Positions 23,931 through 31,314 of a DNA stretch of 64,000 nt are shown here, piece by piece. The translations under genes and the position numbers were made by a program. The notes beneath the pieces were generated by a model. It was not told the DNA's origin. It worked only from the letters and a program-made list of their open reading frames with translations, and did not search any database. This DNA comes from Winogradskya consettensis. GTDB taxonomy: Bacteria; Actinomycetota; Actinomycetes; Mycobacteriales; Micromonosporaceae. The number at the start of each line of letters is the position of its first letter. Position 1 is the stretch's first letter. The stretch is from the NCBI RefSeq assembly GCF_018332715.1, contig NZ_BOQP01000042.1, forward strand, positions 48,370 to 112,369, given 5' to 3'.

Positions 23931-25277
23931 ATGGAAATCGAGGACCTCGACGTCGCCGTCGACAACGGCAGCATCGACACCGTCCTGCTCGCGCTCACCG
24001 ACATGCAGGGGCGGTTGCAGGGCAAGCGCCTGCACGGCCGCTACTTCATGGATGAGGTGGTGTCCGGCGGCAGCGAGGGCTGCAACTATCTGCTCGCCGT
24101 CGACGTGGACATGAACACCGTCGACGGATACGCGATGTCGTCGTGGAACAGCGGCTACGGCGACTTCGTCATGAAGCCCGACTTTGCCACCCTGCGCCGC
24201 GTCCCGTGGCAGCCCGGCACCGCGATGGTCCTCGCCGACCTCGAGACCACCGATGGCGAGGCCGTCTATGCCTCGCCACGGCAGATCCTGCGCCGTCAGC
24301 TCGATCGGCTCGCCGAGCACGGTCTTACCGCGTTCGCGGGCACCGAGCTCGAGTTCCTGCTGGTCAAGGACACCTATGAACAGGCGTGGGCGAAGAACTA
24401 CCGCGACCTCACCCCGGCCAATCAGTACAACGTGGATTATTCGCTGCTCGGGACGGCACGCGTCGAGCCGCTGCTGCGCCGCATCCGCAACGACATGGCG
24501 GGTGCCGGGCTCGTGCCCGAGAGCGCCAAAGGCGAGTGCAACTTCGGCCAGCACGAGATCGCCTTTCGGTACGCAGACGCGCTCACCGCCGCCGACAACC
24601 ACGTCATCTACAAGAACGGCGCCAAGGAGATCGCCGCCCAGGAGGGCATGGCGCTCACCTTCATGGCCAAGCCGAACGAGCGCGAGGGCAACTCGTGCCA
24701 CATCCACTTCTCCTTGCGCGGCGCGGACGGCCGCTCGGCGATGCTCGGCGACGGCCCGGCCCATCTGTCGCCGATCGGGGAGCAGGTCCTCGCCGGCCTT
24801 CTCGCCACGATGCGCGAGTTCAGCCTCCTCTTCGCGCCGAACATCAACTCCTACAAGCGCTACCAGCACGGCTCGTTCGCCCCGACGGCACTGCGCTGGG
24901 GCGTCGACAACCGCACCTGCGCCCTGCGGATCGCGGGCCACGGCCAGGGCATGCGCGTCGAGAACAGGGTGCCGGGCGGCGACGTGAACCCCTATCTCGC
25001 GATCTCCGCGCTGATCGCGGGGGCGCTGCACGGCATCGAGAACGAGCTGTCACTGGAGGACGAGTTCAGAGGCAACGCGTATGAGGACGCCTCGGCGCCC
25101 CGGGTGCCGACGACGTTGCGGGACGCGCTGGAGCTGTGGGAGCTCGGCCCGGTGGCCGCTGCGGCTTTCGGCGAGGACGTGGTCGCGCACTACGCCAACA
25201 TGGCCAAGATCGAGCTCACGGCCTTCGACGCGGCGGTCACCGACTGGGAGCTGCGCCGCGGATTCGAGCGGCTGTGA
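23931..25277 (+). CDS. Glutamine synthetase-like gamma-glutamyl-amine ligase (GlnA4/PuuA type)
   Basis: This 448-residue protein has the glutamine-synthetase fold: a short beta-grasp N-domain, the metal-binding AGTELEFLL, and the GQHEIAFRYADAL, GNSCHIHFSL and GMRVENRVPGGDVNPYL segments. The usual adenylylation-site region of true GlnA is absent. Neighbouring permease, aldehyde dehydrogenase, SDR and PuuD-like hydrolases indicate glutamylation of an amine (polyamine or ethanolamine) rather than ammonia. From memory the mycobacterial GlnA4 gene lies next to map in the same setting, and a Streptomyces GlnA4 acts on ethanolamine. The exact substrate is not decided by the sequence. Confidence 0.85.
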   Translation: MEIEDLDVAVDNGSIDTVLLALTDMQGRLQGKRLHGRYFMDEVVSGGSEGCNYLLAVDVDMNTVDGYAMSSWNSGYGDFVMKPDFATLRRVPWQPGTAMVLADLETTDGEAVYASPRQILRRQLDRLAEHGLTAFAGTELEFLLVKDTYEQAWAKNYRDLTPANQYNVDYSLLGTARVEPLLRRIRNDMAGAGLVPESAKGECNFGQHEIAFRYADALTAADNHVIYKNGAKEIAAQEGMALTFMAKPNEREGNSCHIHFSLRGADGRSAMLGDGPAHLSPIGEQVLAGLLATMREFSLLFAPNINSYKRYQHGSFAPTALRWGVDNRTCALRIAGHGQGMRVENRVPGGDVNPYLAISALIAGALHGIENELSLEDEFRGNAYEDASAPRVPTTLRDALELWELGPVAAAAFGEDVVAHYANMAKIELTAFDAAVTDWELRRGFERL

Positions 25278-25318
25278 TCGCTTCGATTTCTGGCTTCCGA
25301 CTGCGGCCTGTGATCGCT

Positions 25319-25371
25319 GACTGCCGGCCTGCGAGCGGCGACTGCCGGCCTGCGAGCGGCGACTGCCGGGG
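25319..25371. repeat. 21-bp tandem repeat between ligase and dehydrogenase genes
   Basis: GACTGCCGGCCTGCGAGCGG-type units begin at 25319 and 25340, identical over 21 bp, and a partial copy begins at 25361. A decayed unit precedes them near 25299. The gap is 167 bp and otherwise holds only the dehydrogenase ribosome site. Confidence 0.8.
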
Positions 25372-25444
25372 CGATGTCGTGGAGCCGGGGCCGGTGGGGG
25401 TCGTGGACGGAGTGGGCGTGTGATGATCTTCGAGGAGGTGGGGC

Positions 25445-26806
25445 GTGGACAGTCTTGACCTGATCAATCCTGCTACTGGGGCGGTGCTGCAGGGCGTACC
25501 CATGAATGGGATCGCTGAGGCTGACGCCGCGATTGCGCGAGCGCAGCGGGCCTTTGAGTCGTGGCGGCAGGTGGCGCCGGGGGATCGGGCCCGGTTGTTG
25601 CGCCGCTTCGCCGATGTCGTCGACGCTCATGCCGAGGAACTCGCTCAGCTCGAGGTTCGCAACTCGGGGCACACGATCGGAAACGCTCGCTGGGAGGCGG
25701 GCAACGTCCGCGACGTGCTCGAGTATTACGCGGCGGCTCCGGAGCGGCTGACCGGTCGGCAGATCCCGGTGGCCGGCGGCATCGACATGACCTTCCACGA
25801 GCCACTCGGTGTCGTCGGGATCATCGTGCCGTGGAATTTCCCGATGCCGATCGCCGGATGGGGGTTCGCGCCTGCCCTGGCAGCCGGTAACACGGTCGTG
25901 CTCAAGCCTGCTGAGCTGACGCCGCTGACCGCGCTCCGGCTCGCGGAGCTGGCCCTGGAAGCCGGGCTCCCGGAAGGCGTCTTCACCGTCCTGCCGGGGC
26001 GCGGGGACGTGGTGGGGCAACGGTTCGTCACGCATCCCGCCGTGCGCAAGGTGTGCTTCACCGGCTCCACCCGGGTCGGGAAATCCATCATGGCAGGCTG
26101 TGCCGACCAGGTGAAACGCGTGACTCTCGAACTCGGCGGCAAGAACGCGAACATCGTCTTCGCCGACTCCGATCTCGAGAAAGCCGCGGCGAGCGCCCCC
26201 GGTGGCGTCTTCGACAACGCGGGGCAGGACTGCTGCGCGCGGTCGCGGCTCCTGGTCCAGGATTCCGTGTACGACCGGTTCCTCTCGTTGCTCGAGCCCG
26301 CAGTCAAGGCGTACCGAGTGGAGGATCCGCGGCTCGACACCGCGGAGATGGGGCCGCTGATCTCCGCCGCGCACCGCGAGAAAGTCGCGTCGTACACCGC
26401 CGAAGGCGAGGTGGCCTTCACCGGCACCGCACCCGACGGTGACGGCTGGTGGTTCCCGCCGACGGTGCTGCTCGCGCAGTCGGCGAGCGACCGGCACTGG
26501 CGGGAGGAAGTCTTCGGGCCGGTCATCTCCGTGCTGCCGTTCCACGACGAGGCCGAGGCGATCGCGCTGGCCAACGACACCGAGTACGGGCTCTCCGGCT
26601 CCATCTGGACCCGGGACCTGGGCCGGGCGCTGCGCGTGTCGCGCGGCGTCGACACCGGCAACCTCAGTGTCAACTCGCACTCATCGGTGCGCTACTGGAC
26701 GCCGTTCGGCGGCATGAAGCAGTCCGGGTTCGGGCGTGAGCTCGGTCCCGACGCCGTGCTCGGGTTCACCGATGTCAAGAACGTGTTCATCTCGACGGAA
26801 AGCTGA
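25445..26806 (+). CDS. NAD(P)+-dependent aldehyde dehydrogenase
   Basis: This 453-residue enzyme starts at GTG 25445 behind GAGGAGGTGG. Family motifs are PWNFPMPIAGW (coenzyme site), FTGSTRVGK, the general-base Glu in LELGGKNANIVF and the catalytic Cys in NAGQDCCARSRLL. The EVFGPVISV and FGGMKQSGFGRELG motifs follow. In the gamma-glutamyl pathway it would oxidise the gamma-glutamyl aldehyde (PuuC role). It is followed after 11 bp by an SDR gene, so these two are one transcript. Confidence 0.94.
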   Translation: MDSLDLINPATGAVLQGVPMNGIAEADAAIARAQRAFESWRQVAPGDRARLLRRFADVVDAHAEELAQLEVRNSGHTIGNARWEAGNVRDVLEYYAAAPERLTGRQIPVAGGIDMTFHEPLGVVGIIVPWNFPMPIAGWGFAPALAAGNTVVLKPAELTPLTALRLAELALEAGLPEGVFTVLPGRGDVVGQRFVTHPAVRKVCFTGSTRVGKSIMAGCADQVKRVTLELGGKNANIVFADSDLEKAAASAPGGVFDNAGQDCCARSRLLVQDSVYDRFLSLLEPAVKAYRVEDPRLDTAEMGPLISAAHREKVASYTAEGEVAFTGTAPDGDGWWFPPTVLLAQSASDRHWREEVFGPVISVLPFHDEAEAIALANDTEYGLSGSIWTRDLGRALRVSRGVDTGNLSVNSHSSVRYWTPFGGMKQSGFGRELGPDAVLGFTDVKNVFISTES

Positions 26807-26817
26807 GAGGGTCGGCT

Positions 26818-27582
26818 GTGGAGCGTTTGCAGGATCGCGTTGCCGTCATCACCGGGGCCGGCAGCGGCATCGGACTGGCCACCGCCCGCCGGTTCGCGTC
26901 CGAGGGCGCGAAAGTCGTGTGCGTGGACATCTCCGAGGACGCAGGCAAGGCCGCCGCCGACGAGGTCGGCGGCGAATTCGTGGCGTGCGACGTCAGCGAC
27001 GAGGAGTCGGTGCGCGCTCTTTTCGACGGCGTCGCGGAACGGCACGGAAGGGTCGACATCGCGTTCAACAACGCGGGCATCTCACCACCCGACGACGACT
27101 CGATCCTGGTCACCGGAATCGACGCCTGGGAACGGGTCATCCGAGTCAACACCACGAGCGTCTTCTTCTGCTGCAAATACGCGATCCCGCACATGCAGCG
27201 CCAGGGCAAGGGCTCGATCATCAACACGGCCTCGTTCGTGGCACTGCTCGGCGCGGCAACCTCGCAGATCGCCTACACGGCCAGCAAGGGCGGAGTACTC
27301 GCGATGACCCGTGAGCTGGGCGTCCAGTTCGCCCGCGAAGGAATCCGGATCAACGCACTCTGCCCCGGACCGGTCGCCACACCCCTGCTGATGGAGCTCT
27401 TCGCCAGCGACCCGGAACGCGCCGCCCGCCGCCTCGTGCACGTCCCGATGGGCCGGTTCGCGGAACCCGACGAGATCGCCGCCGCGGTGGCCTTCCTCGC
27501 CAGCGACGACGCCTCCTTCATGACGGCCTCGCAATTCGTGGTCGACGGCGGAATCACGGGCGCCTATGTGACGCCTCTCTGA
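26818..27582 (+). CDS. Short-chain dehydrogenase/reductase of the gamma-glutamyl-amine cluster
   Basis: This 254-residue classical SDR starts at GTG 26818. It has TGAGSGIG (NAD-binding), NNAG, the catalytic Ser in NTASFVALLG and YTASK, and a C-terminal end typical of FabG-like enzymes (ASFMTASQFVVDGGITGAY). In the cluster it may oxidise an alcohol intermediate to the aldehyde used by the dehydrogenase upstream; that role is inferred. A matching SDR neighbours the dehydrogenase in mycobacteria as I recall. Directly downstream the conserved order is broken by a 1.6-kb gene-free island. Confidence 0.92.
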   Translation: MERLQDRVAVITGAGSGIGLATARRFASEGAKVVCVDISEDAGKAAADEVGGEFVACDVSDEESVRALFDGVAERHGRVDIAFNNAGISPPDDDSILVTGIDAWERVIRVNTTSVFFCCKYAIPHMQRQGKGSIINTASFVALLGAATSQIAYTASKGGVLAMTRELGVQFAREGIRINALCPGPVATPLLMELFASDPERAARRLVHVPMGRFAEPDEIAAAVAFLASDDASFMTASQFVVDGGITGAYVTPL

Positions 27583-27668
27583 GTCCGATGTGGGCCCGCC
27601 CCGGCATCCATCCTGAGCGGGAGCGGTAGGAACTTCGGGCTTCCTTGTTTAGAGCGTTCAAACGGCGG

Positions 27669-27727
27669 GCACCGGATCTGCACGCTCCCTTACCGGGGAG
27701 TGCAGGGGTCGAATCCCCGCCGGTGCA
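27669..27727 (+). tRNA. tRNA-like relic lacking a D arm
   Basis: GCACCGG (27669-27675) and CCGGTGC (27720-27726) form a perfect 7-bp acceptor stem, followed by A. CTCCC and GGGAG form an anticodon-type stem around TTACCG. A T-arm-like AGGGGTCGAATCCCCG lies directly before the acceptor 3' strand, with one mismatch. The total is 59 bp, about 15 short: no D arm is present. The GCACC acceptor resembles actinobacterial tRNA-Arg. It is probably a pseudo-tRNA or an integration scar rather than a working tRNA. Confidence 0.45.
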
Positions 27728-27808
27728 CGCTTTGATCGCTGTGCCGGTGGGTCGGACGGGCCCGGGCGCGGCGTCAGCCCAGCGAGGCGGCGCCGCGCGC
27801 CCGTGCCC

Positions 27809-28079
27809 GGCCCACTTCCTGTCCGGCCCACTCCCTGTCCGGCCTGGGGCGTGGCGCGTTGGGCCTGGTTGACTCCGTGTCCGGCCTGGGGCGTGGCGCG
27901 TTGGGCCTGGTTGACTCCGTGTCCGGCCTGGGGCGTGGCGCGTTGGGCCTGGTTGACTCCGTGTCCGGCCTGGGGCGTGGCGCGTTGGGCCTGGTTGACT
28001 CCGTGTCCGGCCCGGAGCGTCGCGCGTTGGGCCCGGCTGGATCGCTATCTGGCCTTGGGCGTCGCGCGTTGGGGCGGCC
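27809..28079. repeat. 42-bp tandem repeat, four identical copies plus decayed ones
   Basis: Units starting GGCCTGGGGCGTGGCGCGTT begin at 27841, 27883, 27925 and 27967 and are identical over 42 bp. Diverged copies begin at 28009 and 28051. Two 16-bp truncated units (GGCCCACTTCCTGTCC and GGCCCACTCCCTGTCC) precede them at 27809 and 27825. Open frames across it on both strands are repeat artefacts. Confidence 0.9.
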
Positions 28080-28205
28080 AGCTTTATATCCGGCGGACTC
28101 GGGGTCGCGGGTCGTGCCTGGCTGGAGGTGACCGGCTGGGTCGGATCGGGGCGGCGGGGATCGTCGGACCGCGATTCGGCGCTTGCTACGGCTACGGGCG
28201 GGGCT

Positions 28206-28270
28206 GGTCTGGGTGGGTTGCGGCAGGGGCCGGTTTGGGTGGGTCGCGGGCAGGGGCCGGTCTCGGTGGG
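28206..28270. repeat. 26/27-bp tandem repeat
   Basis: GGTCTGGGTGGGTTGCGGCA (28206) and GGTTTGGGTGGGTCGCGGGC (28232), each running to CAGGGGCC, are followed by a partial third unit at 28259. It lies in the same gene-free island as the 42-bp and 32-bp repeats. Confidence 0.75.
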
Positions 28271-28905
28271 CTGGTCTGTGGGCTGGCCCTCGATGACTGT
28301 CGCCGGATGACCGGGCGGGACCTGACCGACGACAGCGGCGCCGACGCGATCATCGACTTCTGCTTGTACTCGGCAAGCGCGATTGTCACGCTTTGTCACC
28401 CCAGTCAGAACATGCATGTCATGCGCTGAACGATGATTACTCGTGCTTGACAGTCGGCACCACCGCAAGTTGCGGCTTGCAGAGCTTCGGCGCAATATTC
28501 GGCGGGATTTTCGCTTGGGTGGATCGTCGATGATCAGGTCATCAGGCGGAAGTCACGGGGTGTCACTTAGCAGGTTGCGCTGAGGCTCGGAAGGTCGGGT
28601 CATCTGCCGCGGATGACTCACGGCGCGCAGGGGCCTGGGCGGCGTGTGTCCGGCTCGGGCCGGCACCCGGCCCAGGGGTCGCGATTGTGCGTCGGCCGAT
28701 CATGCGGTTGCGTTAGCTGCCATTTGTTGGTCTCGTCAGGTGACTGTGCGTTTGTGCCGGCCTGGTTCGTGGTCGCAGCCGCACAGCTACCTGACCCGTG
28801 GTCGAAGCCGCAGGACGCTCCGCTGTTCGGCCAGGTCGGGTGGCAGCGTGATCGTGCTGGGTGCTTTTCGGTTCGGCCGCGCGCCGGTAGGGCCGGAGCG
28901 GCGCC
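28271..28905. other. Gene-free part of the repeat island
   Basis: I see no supported gene. Local features are the perfect palindrome ACATGCATGT (28410-28419), a TTGACA at 28447 without a good -10 element, and the inverted repeat CCGCAA-G-TTGCGG (about 28463-28475). Long open frames here have no ribosome site and no recognisable similarity. Confidence 0.5.
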
Positions 28906-29135
28906 GGCAGCCCGGGGAGGGACGCTCAAGCCGTGCGGGCAGCCCGATGAGGGACGCTCAAGCCGTGCTGGCAGCCCGGGGAGGGACGCTCAAGCCGCGC
29001 CGGCAGCCCGGGGAGGAACGCGGGCCGCGACGGTACCCCGATGAGGGACACCTGAGCGGCGCCGGCAGCCCGGTAAGGAACGCGCAAGTGGCGCCGGTAC
29101 CCCGCCGATGAGGGACGCCTGAGTCGCGCCGGCGT
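28906..29135. repeat. About 32-bp tandem repeat, seven copies
   Basis: Units with the core GGCAGCCCGGGGAGGGACGC begin at 28906, 28938, 28970, 29002, 29032, 29064 and 29096, spacing 32 bp with one of 30. Variants alternate GGCAGCCCGG with GGTACCCCG. No unique spacers lie between units, so this is not a CRISPR array. It ends about 70 bp before the first PuuD-like gene. Confidence 0.85.
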
Positions 29136-29203
29136 GGGGCAGGTTGGGGCCTCGGGGGTGGGATGTGGGTTGATCTCGGGGCTGGGTTGATTAGGTTGGG
29201 GTG

Positions 29204-29896
29204 ATGCGTCCTGTCATTGGCATCACTACCTATGTGGAGTCTGCGACGTGGGGGGTCTGGACGGACCTGCCGACGGCTCTGATTCCTCAGGATTATGTTG
29301 CGGCGGTGAATGCGGCTGGAGGGCGGGCGGTGCTGCTTCCGCCGGATGATCTGGATGCGGATGTGGTGGGCGTACTCGACGGGTTGGTGCTTTCCGGGGG
29401 TGCGGATGTCGGGCCTGAGCTTTACGGGGCGCAGGCTGGGCCGCGGACGGTGACCAGGCCGGAGCGCGATTCTGGGGAGTTGATGCTCGCGCGTGCGGCG
29501 CTTGCGGGGGACCTGCCCGTTCTTGGGGTCTGCCGGGGGATCCAGTTGCTCGCCGTTGCTGCCGGGGGTGCCCTTCACCAGCATCTTCCCGATGTTCTGG
29601 GGCATGAGCGGCATCAGCCGGCGCCGGCGACGTACGGTCGGCAGGAGGTGACTTTTGTGGCGGGGAGTCGGCTTTCCGGGCTGATGGGGGATGACCGGGG
29701 TGTGCATTGTTACCACCATCAGGGTGTGGCTGATGCCGGTTCTCTGACCGTTGCTGCTCGGGCGGGGGATGGGCTCATCGAAGCGGTGGAAGACCCTGGG
29801 AAGAGGTTTGTGCTTGGTGTGCAGTGGCACCCTGAGGTTGTCAGGGACAAACGTATTTTCGGCGCGTTCGTGGAAGCGGCGAGCGGGCGCCGGTAA
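29204..29896 (+). CDS. PuuD-like gamma-glutamyl amidohydrolase (peptidase C26), copy 1
   Basis: This 230-residue class I amidotransferase-fold hydrolase starts at ATG 29204 (GTG 29201 is directly in front). The nucleophile is in LGVCRGIQLL and the His/Glu of the triad in GVQWHPE. The N-terminus RPVIGITTYVE is typical for PuuD-like enzymes that cleave gamma-glutamyl-aminobutyrate or related amides, the step that returns glutamate. It belongs functionally with the ligase and dehydrogenase upstream although 1.6 kb of repeats lie between. A paralogue follows after 26 bp. Confidence 0.88.
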   Translation: MRPVIGITTYVESATWGVWTDLPTALIPQDYVAAVNAAGGRAVLLPPDDLDADVVGVLDGLVLSGGADVGPELYGAQAGPRTVTRPERDSGELMLARAALAGDLPVLGVCRGIQLLAVAAGGALHQHLPDVLGHERHQPAPATYGRQEVTFVAGSRLSGLMGDDRGVHCYHHQGVADAGSLTVAARAGDGLIEAVEDPGKRFVLGVQWHPEVVRDKRIFGAFVEAASGRR

Positions 29897-29922
29897 GGCG
29901 CGAAGGGGAGGATGGCACCGCA

Positions 29923-30654
29923 ATGCGCAGGCCATTGATTGGATTGACCTCGTACGCCCAGAATGTCCAGTATGGCGGCACCGATCTCCTGGCGGGGATG
30001 TTGCCGATGTCCTACGTCAAGGCAGTTCATGCCACGGGTGGGCGTGCGGTGCTGATCACGCCTGACGATCCGGGCACCGACGTGCTGGAGTCGCTGGACG
30101 GTATCGTTTTCTGTGGTGGCGGGGACGTCGATCCAGCGCTGTACGGTGCCGAGCAGCATCCGGCGACGGAGGCTGACAACGTGCGGGACACGTCCGAGCT
30201 GATGTTGATGCGGGCGGCGCTGGATTCCGGGTTGCCGTTGCTCGGGGTGTGCCGGGGTATGCAGGTGATGGCGGTGGCCACGGGCGGTTCCCTGCACCAG
30301 CATCTTCCCGACCTGGTCGGTCATGAACGGCACCGGGCGGCTCCGGGCACCGACCCGCTGGCCGCGGATGCGTCCTCTTTCGGGCGACACGATGTGGTGG
30401 TCCGGGAGGGTTCGGCGGCGTTCTCGCTGCTGGGCGAGCGGCTCACCGTCAACTCGTTCCATCATCAGGCTATCGATGATCCGGGCAAGTTCACGATCAC
30501 CGGGTGGTGTCCCGACGACCGGATCGTGGAGATCATCGAGGGCACCGGGCCGGCTTTCCAGCTCGGCGTTCAGTGGCACCCCGAACGCACCGGCGACCTG
30601 CGTGCTTTTTCGGCTCTGACCGAGGCTGCCGCGCGTACAAAAATGGCGGTCTGA
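29923..30654 (+). CDS. PuuD-like gamma-glutamyl amidohydrolase (peptidase C26), copy 2
   Basis: This 243-residue paralogue of the preceding gene has its nucleophile in LGVCRGMQVMA and the His/Glu in GVQWHPERT, so both copies appear active. It carries a slightly longer insert before FHHQAID (LAADASSFGRHDVVVREG). The two copies differ enough that they probably handle different gamma-glutamyl amides or arose by an old duplication. It converges on the HD-domain gene with 15 bp between stops. Confidence 0.88.
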   Translation: MRRPLIGLTSYAQNVQYGGTDLLAGMLPMSYVKAVHATGGRAVLITPDDPGTDVLESLDGIVFCGGGDVDPALYGAEQHPATEADNVRDTSELMLMRAALDSGLPLLGVCRGMQVMAVATGGSLHQHLPDLVGHERHRAAPGTDPLAADASSFGRHDVVVREGSAAFSLLGERLTVNSFHHQAIDDPGKFTITGWCPDDRIVEIIEGTGPAFQLGVQWHPERTGDLRAFSALTEAAARTKMAV

Positions 30655-30669
30655 GCGACCGAAGGCGGT

Positions 30670-31248
30670 CTAGGAGACCGGGAAGGCCGACTGGAAGGCC
30701 AACCGTGTGTCGGCACCGGCCGCCACGTCCTGAATCAGGTCGTCGAGGATCATGAACGCCTCCCACGGCGCCGCGCCGAGCTGCGAACCCACGCGTTCCT
30801 CCAGCTCAGGGACCCGGGCGCCTTTCCAGACCTGGTCGGCAAGGCTGACCAGCAGATCCTCGAGATCCACGCCGGTGCTGTCCGGATGCCACGAGGATCC
30901 GTGCGTGCCGGCGAAGCGTGCGAGGTGCCACGGCACACCGTACGAGAGGAGCAGCTCCCGCCCGGCGTCCTCGTGCAGATGACCGGGCTGCGAGAGCTCG
31001 GAACTGTGGATCGTCTTGCCGATGTCGTGGGTGGCCGCGCCGAACAGCACCGACGTCGTGTCGAATTCCAGGTCGGGGCGGCCGCGCCCGAGCCGGTCGG
31101 TCAGCGTCCACGCGACGTCGTGGACGGCCCGCAGATGGGCGGCCAGCCGCGGCTGGGCGTTCGTGATCAGGAGCAACTCGGCCGCCGCAGCGGGCAGCGG
31201 CCGCAGGGACGATTCGGTCAGGGCGCGGTCCAGGGCCGAGGTTGTCAC
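30670..31248 (-). CDS. HD-domain phosphohydrolase-like protein
   Basis: This 192-residue protein starts at GTG 31248. The HD motif is visible as HDVAW followed by THDIGK, in a helical domain (AAHLRAVHDVAWTLTDRL...SVLFGAATHDIGKTIHSSEL, cited as landmarks VHDVAWTL and ATHDIGK) with later His residues in EDAGRELLLSYGV and GTHGSSWH. HD proteins hydrolyse phosphoesters of nucleotides or second messengers; no substrate is indicated. It is divergent from the large sensor kinase gene with only 66 bp between starts, which suggests shared control and possibly a signalling link. Family is clear, function is not. Confidence 0.78.
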   Translation of the reverse strand: MTTSALDRALTESSLRPLPAAAAELLLITNAQPRLAAHLRAVHDVAWTLTDRLGRGRPDLEFDTTSVLFGAATHDIGKTIHSSELSQPGHLHEDAGRELLLSYGVPWHLARFAGTHGSSWHPDSTGVDLEDLLVSLADQVWKGARVPELEERVGSQLGAAPWEAFMILDDLIQDVAAGADTRLAFQSAFPVS

Positions 31249-31314
31249 GCGCGCAACGATAGCTACGGTTACCGTGCAGGTTCTGTTGCGGACAGTTGAC
31301 GGTGCGGAGGATGG

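Noticed and set aside
27803..28429. Repetitive protein in the 42-bp array (14-residue repeats)
   Set aside because: All frames on both strands repeat because 42 is a multiple of three; no ribosome site and non-coding codon pattern outside the repeats.
28906..29135. Possible CRISPR array (regular 32-bp periodicity)
   Set aside because: Units are contiguous and similar along their whole length, with no unique spacers and no cas genes in the window.
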